Source: RUG754 sp045545455 (GTDB lineage: Bacteria; Bacillota; Clostridia; Peptostreptococcales; Anaerovoracaceae). Taken from it: a DNA stretch of 6,156 nt. The position numbers and the translations under genes are program-made. Positions 1 to 5,987 of the stretch are shown here, in pieces. The stretch lies in contig JAZQAY010000130.1 of the NCBI GenBank assembly GCA_045545455.1, forward strand, positions 1 to 6,156. The letters run 5' to 3'. A model generated the notes under the pieces. It had not been told where the DNA came from and did not search any database. It saw only the letters and a list, made by a program, of their open reading frames with translations. The first letter of the stretch is position 1; the number at the start of each line of letters is the position of its first letter.

Positions 1-145
1 TGGGTTCGCCCCAGCCGTAAAAAATAACGCTGGCTATCAGAAGCGCGGTGTTTCTGGCCATAACAAAGCCTGCTGGTATAAGGAAATATACCAGCAGAGT
101 CAAAGGCAGGAATGCAAATAAAAATACAGAACTAGAAAAAACCAA
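1..145 (-). CDS. MBOAT family O-acyltransferase (AlgI/DltB-like), 5' part only, cut by the window edge
   Basis: Forty-eight codons of the N-terminus are present and the gene continues past base 1. The start is read as TTG at 143-145, because the ribosome binding site AGGAGA (151-156) sits 5 bases upstream and the protein begins LVFSSSVFLF, the usual MVFSS-type opening of AlgI-like proteins. Residues about 5-23 form a hydrophobic membrane segment. A second begins near residue 33 (NTALLIASVIFYGWGEP), and the FYxWGEP ending is a hallmark of this family. Known family members sit in the membrane and move acyl groups from a cytoplasmic donor to an extracellular acceptor such as a polysaccharide or teichoic acid; the acceptor here is unknown. 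The gene starts 15 bases after iorB stops, so it is very probably the fourth gene of the ligase-iorA-iorB operon. The catalytic His region is outside the window. Confidence -1.
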   Translation of the reverse strand, partial: MVFSSSVFLFAFLPLTLLVYFLIPAGFVMARNTALLIASVIFYGWGEP

Positions 146-150
146 TTATT

Positions 151-156
151 TCTCCT
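151..156 (-). promoter_or_regulatory. Ribosome binding site that fixes the TTG start of the MBOAT gene
   Basis: AGGAGA on the minus strand, 5 bases before the TTG codon at 143-145. It lies wholly in the 15-base gap after the iorB stop. No ATG lies in the same frame near it; the first in-frame ATG is 28 codons further on, inside the conserved N-terminus. Confidence -1.
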
Positions 157-160
157 CAGA

Positions 161-736
161 TCATGAGTTTCTGCCAAGTCTGAATGCTTTTTTGTTCATT
201 TCAAGGAATTTGGCAGGAACTGAATTTTCAATGGTCCTGATCCACTCTTCTTCAGAAAAGTCGAAATGTCTTGAAAGCCTTCCCATCAGGACGAGGTTTA
301 CGGCCTTGGAAGAGCCGGCCTCTTCAGCCAGTTCAAGCGCGTCGAAGGCGTCGATGTCTATACCCATGTCCTTCATCTGATCTGCGAGGGATACGGGATA
401 CTCCGCCTTGCCCGCCACAACAGGCATGGGATTTATCTCCTGAAGATTGCTTATGATCTTACCGTCTTTTTTAAGATACATCGCGGTCCTGGCCGCTTCG
501 AGGATCTCGAAGCTCACTACGTAGTCTGCTTCGCCCCCGTCTATTATCGGGCTGTATACCTTCTCGCCGACCCTGACGTATGTAACCACGGATCCGCCTC
601 TCTGGCTCATGCCATGTACTTCGGATACCTTTACGTCGTAGCCGTTCTCAAGGAATATCTTACCCAGGAGTTTGGATGCCAGAAGAGATCCCTGACCGCC
701 TACTCCGACGATCATGATGTTGATACTGTCTTTCAT
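161..736 (-). CDS. iorB: Indolepyruvate:ferredoxin oxidoreductase, beta subunit (IorB)
   Basis: This 191-residue protein has the length usual for IorB, the gamma-domain-type subunit that pairs with IorA. Together they oxidatively decarboxylate arylpyruvates (from Trp, Phe or Tyr) to arylacetyl-CoA and CO2 while reducing ferredoxin in the cytoplasm. The N-terminus carries the nucleotide/CoA-binding-type loop GVGGQGSLLASKLLG (residues 11-25). The conserved SEVHGMSQRGGSV stretch follows (about 38-50), the standard signature of this domain across 2-oxoacid:ferredoxin oxidoreductases. The ATG overlaps the iorA stop by 4 bases (ATGA at 733-736). A GGAGG ribosome binding site lies in the iorA 3' end 7 bases upstream, so the two subunits are probably translationally coupled. 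Substrate range (indolyl, phenyl, hydroxyphenyl) cannot be read from sequence. Confidence -1.
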   Translation of the reverse strand: MKDSINIMIVGVGGQGSLLASKLLGKIFLENGYDVKVSEVHGMSQRGGSVVTYVRVGEKVYSPIIDGGEADYVVSFEILEAARTAMYLKKDGKIISNLQEINPMPVVAGKAEYPVSLADQMKDMGIDIDAFDALELAEEAGSSKAVNLVLMGRLSRHFDFSEEEWIRTIENSVPAKFLEMNKKAFRLGRNS

Positions 737-2517
737 TTTGAGGCCTCCTCTTCATATTTACCAAGAGCTCCGAATTTACAGAGTTCAGCGCATACACCGC
801 AGCCTACACAGAGGGTGTGATCGATCTCAACTCCGTTTCCCGTGACCATGATGGCAGGGCAGCCAATCTTCATGCACATACGGCAGTTCACGCATTTATC
901 CTTGTCGGGCACGATCGCTGGTCTGTGCTTGACGTATTTAAGAAGAGCGCAGGGACGCCTTGAGATTATGACAGAAGGACATTCCTTTTCAAGTTCTTCC
1001 CTGATGACCGTCTCAGTGGCCTTGAGATCATATGGATCTACCACTCTTACGCTGGGTATCCCCACAGCTGTGCAGAGGGCTTCCAGATCAACCTTGAGAG
1101 CGGGATCTCCCTTAAGATTCTTTCCCGTGGTGGGATTCTCCTGATGTCCTGTCATTCCGGTTATGGAGTTATCCAGGATGATCACCGTGGAGTTTGAATC
1201 GTTGTAGGCTATATTTACAAGTCCGGTGATACCGGAATGCATGAACGTGGAATCACCGATAACTGCTACCGTGTGTCCTTCATTCTTATCATCCGTGAAT
1301 GAGGAAGCTTTATTGAATCCGTGGATGCCGGATACGGATGCTCCCATACAGATGGTCGTATCTATGGCGTTAAGAGGTTCTATGGCTCCGAGTGTATAGC
1401 AGCCGATATCGCCTATAACGTTGAGTTTAAGTTTGGAGAGCACGTAGAACAGTCCTCTGTGAGGGCAGCCTGCGCACATAACGGGAGGACGGTTGGGGAT
1501 ATCCGGCATGGGATATTCCGCAGTCTCTTCAGGAAGGAGACTGTCGTCACCTATGGCTTCAGCCAGTCCTTTTCTCACCAGGTTCTGTGAAAGTTCACCC
1601 AGCACCGGGAAGTATTCCTTTCCGCAGCAGTCTATTCCGTTGGCCTTCACCATGCCTTCTATGAAGCCGTCCAGTTCCTCTACCACTATGACCCTGTCAC
1701 GTCCCTCTGAAAAGGACTTGAGCAGGTCATCTGAAACCGGCCATATAAGTCCCAGCTTGAGGATATCAAACCTGTCGCCCAATACTTCCTTCACGTACTG
1801 GTATGAAGTTGAATCCGTTATGATGGCCGTTCCGCGGTCCGTACCCTTCTCTATCCTGTTCAGAGGCGTATCCTCAGAAAGTTTCTTCAGGTCCTCTGTC
1901 CTCTTTTCCACCAGAGGATGTCTCTTTTTGGCCATGCCCGGCATCATGATGTACTTGTCCCCGTCCTTTACGTAAGGCCTTGCTTCAGGCATTACCCTTT
2001 CGGAAGGCTCCACCACGCTCTGGGAGTGTGATACTCTCGTGCACATCTTGAGGATTACCGGCGTATCGTATTTCTCTGATATCTCGTAAGCGATCTTCAC
2101 ATACTCGATCGCCTCTTTTGAATCCGACGGTTCTACCATCGGGATCTTGGACGCTCTGGCATAATGTCTGGAATCCTGCTCGTTCTGTGAACTGTGCATC
2201 CCGGGGTCATCGGCAACGCCTATGATCATTCCGCCGTTCACTCCGGTGTAAGAAATGGTAAAAAGCGGGTCTGCTGCCACGTTAAGTCCCACGTGCTTCA
2301 TACCGCAGAACGATCTCTGTCCCGTGAGGCATGCTCCGAAAGCGGATTCCATGGCTACCTTTTCGTTAGGAGCCCATTCCGCATAGATCTCATCGTATTT
2401 TGCTGCCTGCTCCGTGATCTCAGTAGCCGGGGTTCCCGGATAACTTGAAACGAAAGTACATCCGGCCTCGTACAGGCCACGGGCGGCAGCCTCGTTTCCC
2501 AACATCAGTTTTTTCAT
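733..2517 (-). CDS. iorA: Indolepyruvate:ferredoxin oxidoreductase, alpha subunit (IorA)
   Basis: This is the catalytic, thiamine-diphosphate and iron-sulfur subunit, 594 residues. Visible domains in order: a pyrimidine-binding domain (GNEAAARGLYEAG near 7-19, SSYPGTP 24-30, likely cofactor-activating Glu in NEKVA at 52); a central domain; the CAGCPHRG motif (348-355); a TPP diphosphate-binding region running from GDSTF (421-425) to LDN (448-450). The C-terminus is a two-cluster ferredoxin domain with C542, C545, C548, C553 (CX2CX2CX4C, the unusual spacing typical of IorA) and C570, C573, C576, C580. The ATG at 2515-2517 is chosen because AAGGAG lies 7 bases upstream and residues MKKLMLGNEAA match the family start. 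An in-frame ATG at 2587-2589 would overlap the ligase gene and add 24 unrelated residues. It follows the ligase by 32 bases and overlaps iorB by 4. Confidence -1.
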   Translation of the reverse strand: MKKLMLGNEAAARGLYEAGCTFVSSYPGTPATEITEQAAKYDEIYAEWAPNEKVAMESAFGACLTGQRSFCGMKHVGLNVAADPLFTISYTGVNGGMIIGVADDPGMHSSQNEQDSRHYARASKIPMVEPSDSKEAIEYVKIAYEISEKYDTPVILKMCTRVSHSQSVVEPSERVMPEARPYVKDGDKYIMMPGMAKKRHPLVEKRTEDLKKLSEDTPLNRIEKGTDRGTAIITDSTSYQYVKEVLGDRFDILKLGLIWPVSDDLLKSFSEGRDRVIVVEELDGFIEGMVKANGIDCCGKEYFPVLGELSQNLVRKGLAEAIGDDSLLPEETAEYPMPDIPNRPPVMCAGCPHRGLFYVLSKLKLNVIGDIGCYTLGAIEPLNAIDTTICMGASVSGIHGFNKASSFTDDKNEGHTVAVIGDSTFMHSGITGLVNIAYNDSNSTVIILDNSITGMTGHQENPTTGKNLKGDPALKVDLEALCTAVGIPSVRVVDPYDLKATETVIREELEKECPSVIISRRPCALLKYVKHRPAIVPDKDKCVNCRMCMKIGCPAIMVTGNGVEIDHTLCVGCGVCAELCKFGALGKYEEEASK

Positions 2518-2524
2518 AGTCGAT

Positions 2525-2530
2525 CTCCTT
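2525..2530 (-). promoter_or_regulatory. Ribosome binding site that decides the iorA start
   Basis: AAGGAG on the minus strand, 7 bases before the ATG at 2515-2517, within the 32-base gap after the ligase stop. The upstream in-frame ATG at 2589 is inside the ligase reading frame. Confidence -1.
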
Positions 2531-2549
2531 AAAGTCTTACACTGATATT

Positions 2550-4184
2550 TTACGACATAGTCTGTGCTTCCACAAGGTTTGTGGAACAATATTTTTCCCT
2601 GAGCGCAGGTTTTTCTATCTTGCCCGTAGCGTTTCTGGGAACGTTGTCAAATATGATCTTTCTGGGTCTCTTATACCTCGGAAGAGCCATGCAGAACTCA
2701 TTGATCTCTTCCTCCGTCGCAGTCTCTCCGTCTTTCAGGGAGATTATGGCAGCGCAGATCTCTCCCAGCCTGTCATCAGGAAGACCTATGACAGCAACGT
2801 CTCTGATCTTCGGATTGGCGCTGAGGAAATCTTCGATCTGTACAGGATAGATATTCTCTCCGCCGGAGATTACCACATCCTTTTTACGGTCAACCAGATA
2901 GATGAACCCATCTTCGACCTTCGCCATGTCTCCTGTCCAGAGCCAGCCATCGTGAAGCACCTCTTCCGAGGCCTCCCTGTTCTTATAGTATTCCAGCATA
3001 ACGCCGTCACCCTTGACGGCCAGTTCTCCAACTTCGCCCTCGGGTACGGTCTCGCCTTTCTCATCTATGATCTTGCATTCCCAGCCGTATCCGGGAACGC
3101 CTATGGCTCCCACGTGGTCCACGTTCTCAACTCCAAGATGGACGCATCCGGGTCCCAGGGATTCTGACAGTCCATAGTTGGTATCATACTGGTGATGAGG
3201 GAATATCTTCAGCCATCTCTGAACCAGGCTGTGAGGTACGGGCTGTGCCCCTATATGCATCAGCCTCCACTGATCGAGGAGGTAGTTGTTAAGATCGACC
3301 TTTCCGGATTCTATGGCCATGAGCATATCCTGAGCCCATGGCACCAGAAGCCATACGATGGTGCATTTTTCTTCGGTGATCACCCTAAGTATCCACTCTG
3401 GTTTGATCCCCCTTAAGATAACGGCCTTGCTTCCGGAAATAAGGGATCCGAACCAGTGCATCTTGGCTCCCGTGTGATACAGAGGAGGCATGCAGAGGAA
3501 TACATCATCCCTTGTCTGGCCGTGATGCTTCTGTTCTACTATACAGGAGTTCACCAGAGCCTTGTGGTTGTGAAGTATGGCCTTCGGAAATCCCGTGGTT
3601 CCGGATGAAAAGTATATTGCAGCGTGATCCTCGGGCTGATTGAGTACCGGAGGCGCCTTCTGTGAACAGTAATTCACCAGTTCGTTGTACGATTCAGCCC
3701 ACTCAGGGACGTCGCGTCCAACAAAGAAGTAGTATTTCACTTCCCTGAGATTCTTAAGTACAGGCTCGATACGGTCTGTGAACTCAGGTCCGAAGATGAG
3801 GACCTCTATATCCGCCAGATCAAGGCAGTATTCGATCTCATCGGATGAATATCTGAAATTAAGAGGAACAGCGATAGCGCCGCTTTTCAGGATACCGAAA
3901 TAGATCGGCAGCCATTCAAGGCAGTTCATCATAAGGATCCCGACCTTCTGACCTTTTTTGATTCCTCTCGAAAGAAGAAGATTGGCGAAACGGTTTGCCT
4001 TAAGATCAAACTGTCCCCAGCTCAGTTCCCTTCTGTACGGAGTATCTGCAGAAGTCTCTCCGAGCAAACTCAGATCTCTCCACGTGACAGCGTTATCCCT
4101 CTCCTCTGAAGGATTGATCTCCACAAGTGCGGTATCATCAGGCCAAAGCCTGGCATTTCTTTCCAAAAAATCAGTAATAACCAT
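2550..4184 (-). CDS. AMP-forming acyl-CoA ligase (class I adenylate-forming enzyme), substrate unknown
   Basis: This 544-residue ANL-superfamily enzyme would activate a carboxylic acid with ATP to an acyl-adenylate and then pass it to CoA. The core motifs are all present and intact: phosphate loop SSGTTGFPK (193-201), YGLSES (337-342), TGD (417-419), the hinge stretch DRKKDVVISGGENIYP (432-447), and PRNATGKIEK (516-525) with probable catalytic Lys522. No signal peptide or membrane segment is seen. ATG at 4182-4184 has an AGAGGA-type site about 6 bases upstream and is preceded by a good promoter, so it is the first gene of the operon with iorA and iorB. Context suggests an aryl acid such as indoleacetate or phenylacetate, but the sequence also resembles medium/long-chain fatty acyl ligases. 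A DltA-like role of loading a carrier protein is a weaker alternative. The N-terminal 30-57 stretch looks like an insertion. Confidence -1.
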   Translation of the reverse strand: MVITDFLERNARLWPDDTALVEINPSEERDNAVTWRDLSLLGETSADTPYRRELSWGQFDLKANRFANLLLSRGIKKGQKVGILMMNCLEWLPIYFGILKSGAIAVPLNFRYSSDEIEYCLDLADIEVLIFGPEFTDRIEPVLKNLREVKYYFFVGRDVPEWAESYNELVNYCSQKAPPVLNQPEDHAAIYFSSGTTGFPKAILHNHKALVNSCIVEQKHHGQTRDDVFLCMPPLYHTGAKMHWFGSLISGSKAVILRGIKPEWILRVITEEKCTIVWLLVPWAQDMLMAIESGKVDLNNYLLDQWRLMHIGAQPVPHSLVQRWLKIFPHHQYDTNYGLSESLGPGCVHLGVENVDHVGAIGVPGYGWECKIIDEKGETVPEGEVGELAVKGDGVMLEYYKNREASEEVLHDGWLWTGDMAKVEDGFIYLVDRKKDVVISGGENIYPVQIEDFLSANPKIRDVAVIGLPDDRLGEICAAIISLKDGETATEEEINEFCMALPRYKRPRKIIFDNVPRNATGKIEKPALREKYCSTNLVEAQTMS

Positions 4185-4230
4185 AGTATTTCCTCTCGAA
4201 GTTGATCTTTCTTAAGCTAAACTGATACCT

Positions 4231-4258
4231 ATTTTAACACAAAGAATTTAAAAAACAA
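4231..4258 (-). promoter_or_regulatory. Probable vegetative promoter of the ligase-ior-MBOAT operon
   Basis: On the minus strand, -35 TTGTTT (4253-4258) is followed by a 16-base spacer and -10 TAAAAT (4231-4236). TGT directly precedes the -10 and gives an extended -10 (TGnTAAAAT). The -10 matches the consensus at 5 of 6 positions and the -35 at 3 of 6. Transcription would start near 4224, leaving an untranslated leader of about 40 bases before the ligase ATG. No comparable element is seen between the ligase, iorA, iorB and MBOAT genes. Confidence -1.
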
Positions 4259-4270
4259 GGTGTTTCGCAA

Positions 4271-4293
4271 AGAATTTTCAGAAAATTCTGAAA
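4271..4293. repeat. Two overlapping AT-rich palindromes between scfB and the ligase promoter
   Basis: Palindrome one is AGAATTTTC-A-GAAAATTCT (4271-4289, 9-base perfect arms, 1-base centre). Palindrome two is TTTCAGAA-AA-TTCTGAAA (4276-4293, 8-base perfect arms, 2-base centre). They share bases and would be mutually exclusive as hairpins. They lie just after the scfB stop and about 55-60 bases upstream of the predicted ligase transcription start. They could be a weak scfB terminator or a protein-binding site for the ligase promoter; no GC-rich stem or clean T-tract supports an ordinary terminator. Confidence -1.
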
Positions 4294-4301
4294 TATTTAT
4301 T

Positions 4302-5663
4302 TTAATCCATCATCATCTTTGATGCTTCAAGCCAGATAGCGCACTCCATCCTCTTTTTAAAGAGTTCGCATCCGCTCTCATAAATGCCCTTTACCGAACC
4401 GGATGCGTGGTATGCATTGGCAGCGCATCCTCCTGAGCAGTATAATCTTGCCCAGCAGTCCCTGCATTCCTGTCTTGAATATACATTGCAGGATCTGAAT
4501 TCCTCTGTCATCTCATGATTGGTCACGCCCTTCCAGACGTCTCCCAGCCTGAATTTCTCATCGCCTACGAACTGATGGCAGGGATAGAGATCGCCCCAGG
4601 GGGTAACAGCCATGTATTCAGTCCCGGAACCGCATCCCGATATCCTCTTGTATACGCAGGGACCGTCCTTCAGGTCTATCATATAGTGATAGAACGTAAA
4701 TGGTCTTCCCTCTTTTTCTCTCTTCAGCATGAGCTCTGCAAGTTTCTCATACTGTTCCTTGACTATGGCGAGGTCATCCTTTGTGAGGGCTGAAGGATCT
4801 CCTTCTGCAGCCACCACAGGCTCCATGCTAAGTTCAGTGAACCCCAGGTCCAGCATCGTCTCTATATCCTTAAGAAAATCAGGGTTGGCATGGGTGAAGG
4901 TTCCTCTCATATAGTAATTCCTGTCGCCGCGGCGTTTTACGAACTTCTGGAATTTAGGAACTATCCTGTCCCAGCTTCCTCTTCCCTCATAGTCCGCTCT
5001 GTACCTGTCGTGCACCTCACGCCTTCCGTCGAGACTGAGCACTACGTTGGACATTTCCCTGTTGGAGAACTCGATCACGTCATCGTCGATCAGCATTCCG
5101 TTTGTCGTTAACGTAAATCTGAAATTCTTATTGTGCTCCTTTTCCACAGATCTGGCGTATTTCACCAGATCTTTGACCACCTGCCAGTTCATCAGAGGTT
5201 CTCCTCCGAAGAAATCGACTTCAAGGTTCCTTCTGGTCCCTGAGTGTTCTATGAGGAAATCCAGTGCACGCTTGCCTGTCTCGAAGCTCATAAGCGCTCT
5301 CTCACCGGAGTATCTTCCCTGACTCGCGAAACAGTACTCACAGTTAAGGTTGCAGCTGTGGGCCACATGAAGGCAAAGCGCCTTAACTACTCCTTCAGAT
5401 CTTCTCTTAAGTTCATCCTGAAGGGGTTCGAAGCTGTCCTCTGTGAAGAGCATACCGGAGTTTTTAAGTTCCTTTACCTGCTCCCAGCACTCCTCGGCAT
5501 CCTCACGGGAATACTTTTTTGAGAGCTCGCTTATCGCCTCATCTCTTCCGGTGTTTTCAAATATGGAGATCATATCGTATGCCAGATCATCCACCACGTG
5601 GATGCCTCCGGAGCATACGTCCAGGACTATGTTCAGTCCTCCGAATTTATACTGATATATCAT
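4302..5663 (-). CDS. scfB: Radical SAM/SPASM maturase for the SCIFF peptide (thioether cross-link-forming)
   Basis: This 453-residue protein has the usual length for SCIFF maturases. Residues about 1-80 look like the N-terminal RiPP-recognition (PqqD-like) domain that grips the precursor leader. The radical SAM core has C104-X3-C108-X2-C111 (CNLNCEYC) for the SAM-binding [4Fe-4S] cluster, and GGEP at 153-156. The C-terminal SPASM domain has C344 and C362, then C400-X2-C403-X5-C409-X3-C413 and C432, enough for two auxiliary [4Fe-4S] clusters. In studied homologues (CteB, Tte1186) the enzyme uses the 5'-deoxyadenosyl radical to join a Cys sulfur of the precursor to a nearby residue. The ATG at 5661-5663 has AAAGGA 5 bases upstream. 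The precursor gene lies 58 bases upstream, separated by a terminator hairpin, which strongly fixes the assignment. Confidence -1.
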   Translation of the reverse strand: MIYQYKFGGLNIVLDVCSGGIHVVDDLAYDMISIFENTGRDEAISELSKKYSREDAEECWEQVKELKNSGMLFTEDSFEPLQDELKRRSEGVVKALCLHVAHSCNLNCEYCFASQGRYSGERALMSFETGKRALDFLIEHSGTRRNLEVDFFGGEPLMNWQVVKDLVKYARSVEKEHNKNFRFTLTTNGMLIDDDVIEFSNREMSNVVLSLDGRREVHDRYRADYEGRGSWDRIVPKFQKFVKRRGDRNYYMRGTFTHANPDFLKDIETMLDLGFTELSMEPVVAAEGDPSALTKDDLAIVKEQYEKLAELMLKREKEGRPFTFYHYMIDLKDGPCVYKRISGCGSGTEYMAVTPWGDLYPCHQFVGDEKFRLGDVWKGVTNHEMTEEFRSCNVYSRQECRDCWARLYCSGGCAANAYHASGSVKGIYESGCELFKKRMECAIWLEASKMMMD

Positions 5664-5668
5664 TTTTA

Positions 5669-5674
5669 TCCTTT
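5669..5674 (-). promoter_or_regulatory. Ribosome binding site of scfB, directly behind the terminator
   Basis: AAAGGA on the minus strand, 5 bases before the scfB ATG and only 4 bases beyond the T-tract of the upstream hairpin. The scfB translation signal is therefore reached only by transcripts that pass the terminator, unless an unseen promoter lies within the hairpin. Confidence -1.
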
Positions 5675-5677
5675 TTC

Positions 5678-5705
5678 AAAAAAATGCCGCCCTGTGAAGG
5701 ACGGC
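5678..5705 (-). terminator. Intrinsic terminator between scfA and scfB, probably leaky
   Basis: On the minus strand the stem is GCCGTCC (5705-5699), the loop TTCACA (5698-5693) and the other arm GGGCGGC (5692-5686). This gives seven pairs with one G-U. After one A come seven T (5684-5678). It lies 16 bases after the scfA stop and before the scfB ribosome binding site. This is the classic layout for making many copies of a small precursor and few of its enzyme. Confidence -1.
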
Positions 5706-5721
5706 GCTTCTGTTCGTATTA

Positions 5722-5871
5722 TTATTTTTCTTCCTTATTCTCGCACTGCTGATTAGCGATACCGCAGCTTGTCTTGCATGCTGACTGGCATGATGTCTGG
5801 CACTCCCCGCAGCCGCCGTTCTTTGCGCTTTCACAAAGGTTACGTGTGCTTAATGTCTTGATGTGTTCCAT
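5722..5871 (-). CDS. scfA: SCIFF ranthipeptide precursor
   Basis: This 49-residue ribosomally made peptide is the precursor modified by the adjacent radical SAM maturase. It begins MEHIKTLSTRNL, close to the MKHIKTL-type SCIFF leader, and contains the near-invariant core CGECQTSCQSACKTSC (21-36), then IANQQCENKEEK. Cysteines at 21, 24, 28, 32, 36 and 43 are the six family cysteines; Cys13 in the leader is extra. The position after Cys36 is Gly37 (codon GGT), where Thr is usual in the studied members as I recall. The ATG at 5869-5871 is chosen because AAGGAG lies 7 bases upstream and the protein then starts exactly as the family does. An in-frame ATG at 5931 would lie inside tRNA-Phe and is rejected. 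The biological role of SCIFF peptides is unsettled; signalling or regulation has been proposed. No own promoter is visible in the 27 bases before it. Confidence -1.
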   Translation of the reverse strand: MEHIKTLSTRNLCESAKNGGCGECQTSCQSACKTSCGIANQQCENKEEK

Positions 5872-5878
5872 TTTTTCT

Positions 5879-5884
5879 CTCCTT
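5879..5884 (-). promoter_or_regulatory. Ribosome binding site that decides the scfA start
   Basis: AAGGAG on the minus strand, 7 bases before the ATG at 5869-5871 and 14 bases after the CCA end of tRNA-Phe. It rules out the longer reading frame that would begin inside the tRNA gene. Confidence -1.
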
Positions 5885-5898
5885 ACACAAAAAATAAA

Positions 5899-5974
5899 TG
5901 GTGCCCAGTTCCGGAATCGAACCAGAGACACGGGGATTTTCAGTCCCCTGCTCTACCTACTGAGCTAACTGGGC
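5899..5974 (-). tRNA. tRNA-Phe (anticodon GAA)
   Basis: This is a 76-base cloverleaf with CCA encoded. The acceptor GCCCAGT/ACTGGGC pairs perfectly and the discriminator is A. The D-stem is GCTC/GAGC. The anticodon stem is GGGGA/TCCCC with loop CTGAAAA, giving GAA. The T-stem is TCTGG/CCGGA (one G-U) with loop TTCGATT. It is the last tRNA of the cluster in transcription order, 13 bases after the CAT tRNA and 27 bases before scfA. After CCA comes a T-rich stretch (TTTATTTTTT) without its own hairpin. Confidence -1.
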
Positions 5975-5987
5975 ACATTTAATGAAA

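Noticed and set aside
48..380. A 110-codon open frame on the plus strand.
   Set aside because: It runs antisense across the start of the MBOAT gene and the end of iorB, both of which have clear family signatures and ribosome binding sites.
1493..1975. A 160-codon open frame on the plus strand.
   Set aside because: It lies entirely antisense to iorA, which has full family motifs. The product is rich in Ser and Pro with no recognisable domain, as expected for the complement of a coding frame.
2518..2589. Longer iorA form starting at the ATG at 2587-2589.
   Set aside because: It overlaps the ligase coding frame, lacks a ribosome binding site, and adds 24 residues not seen in IorA. The AAGGAG at 2525-2530 points to 2517.
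2870..3064. A second minus-strand frame of 64 codons inside the ligase gene.
   Set aside because: It is out of frame with an intact ligase carrying its TGD and hinge motifs in this same stretch, so it is a shadow.
5889..5898. T-rich tract after tRNA-Phe as a terminator of the tRNA operon.
   Set aside because: No hairpin directly precedes it other than the tRNA acceptor stem itself, which is separated by ACCA. It is kept only as the alternative to read-through.
5893..5925. A promoter for scfA inside tRNA-Phe (TTCGAT, 17 bases, TTTATT).
   Set aside because: The -35 matches only 2 of 6 positions and the -10 only 4 of 6, and the bases are constrained by the tRNA T-arm and its tail. I do not call it, though transcript mapping should keep it in mind.
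5872..5931. Longer scfA form starting at 5931.
   Set aside because: The extra 20 residues would be encoded by the 3' half of tRNA-Phe, and the family start MEHIKTL has its own ribosome binding site.
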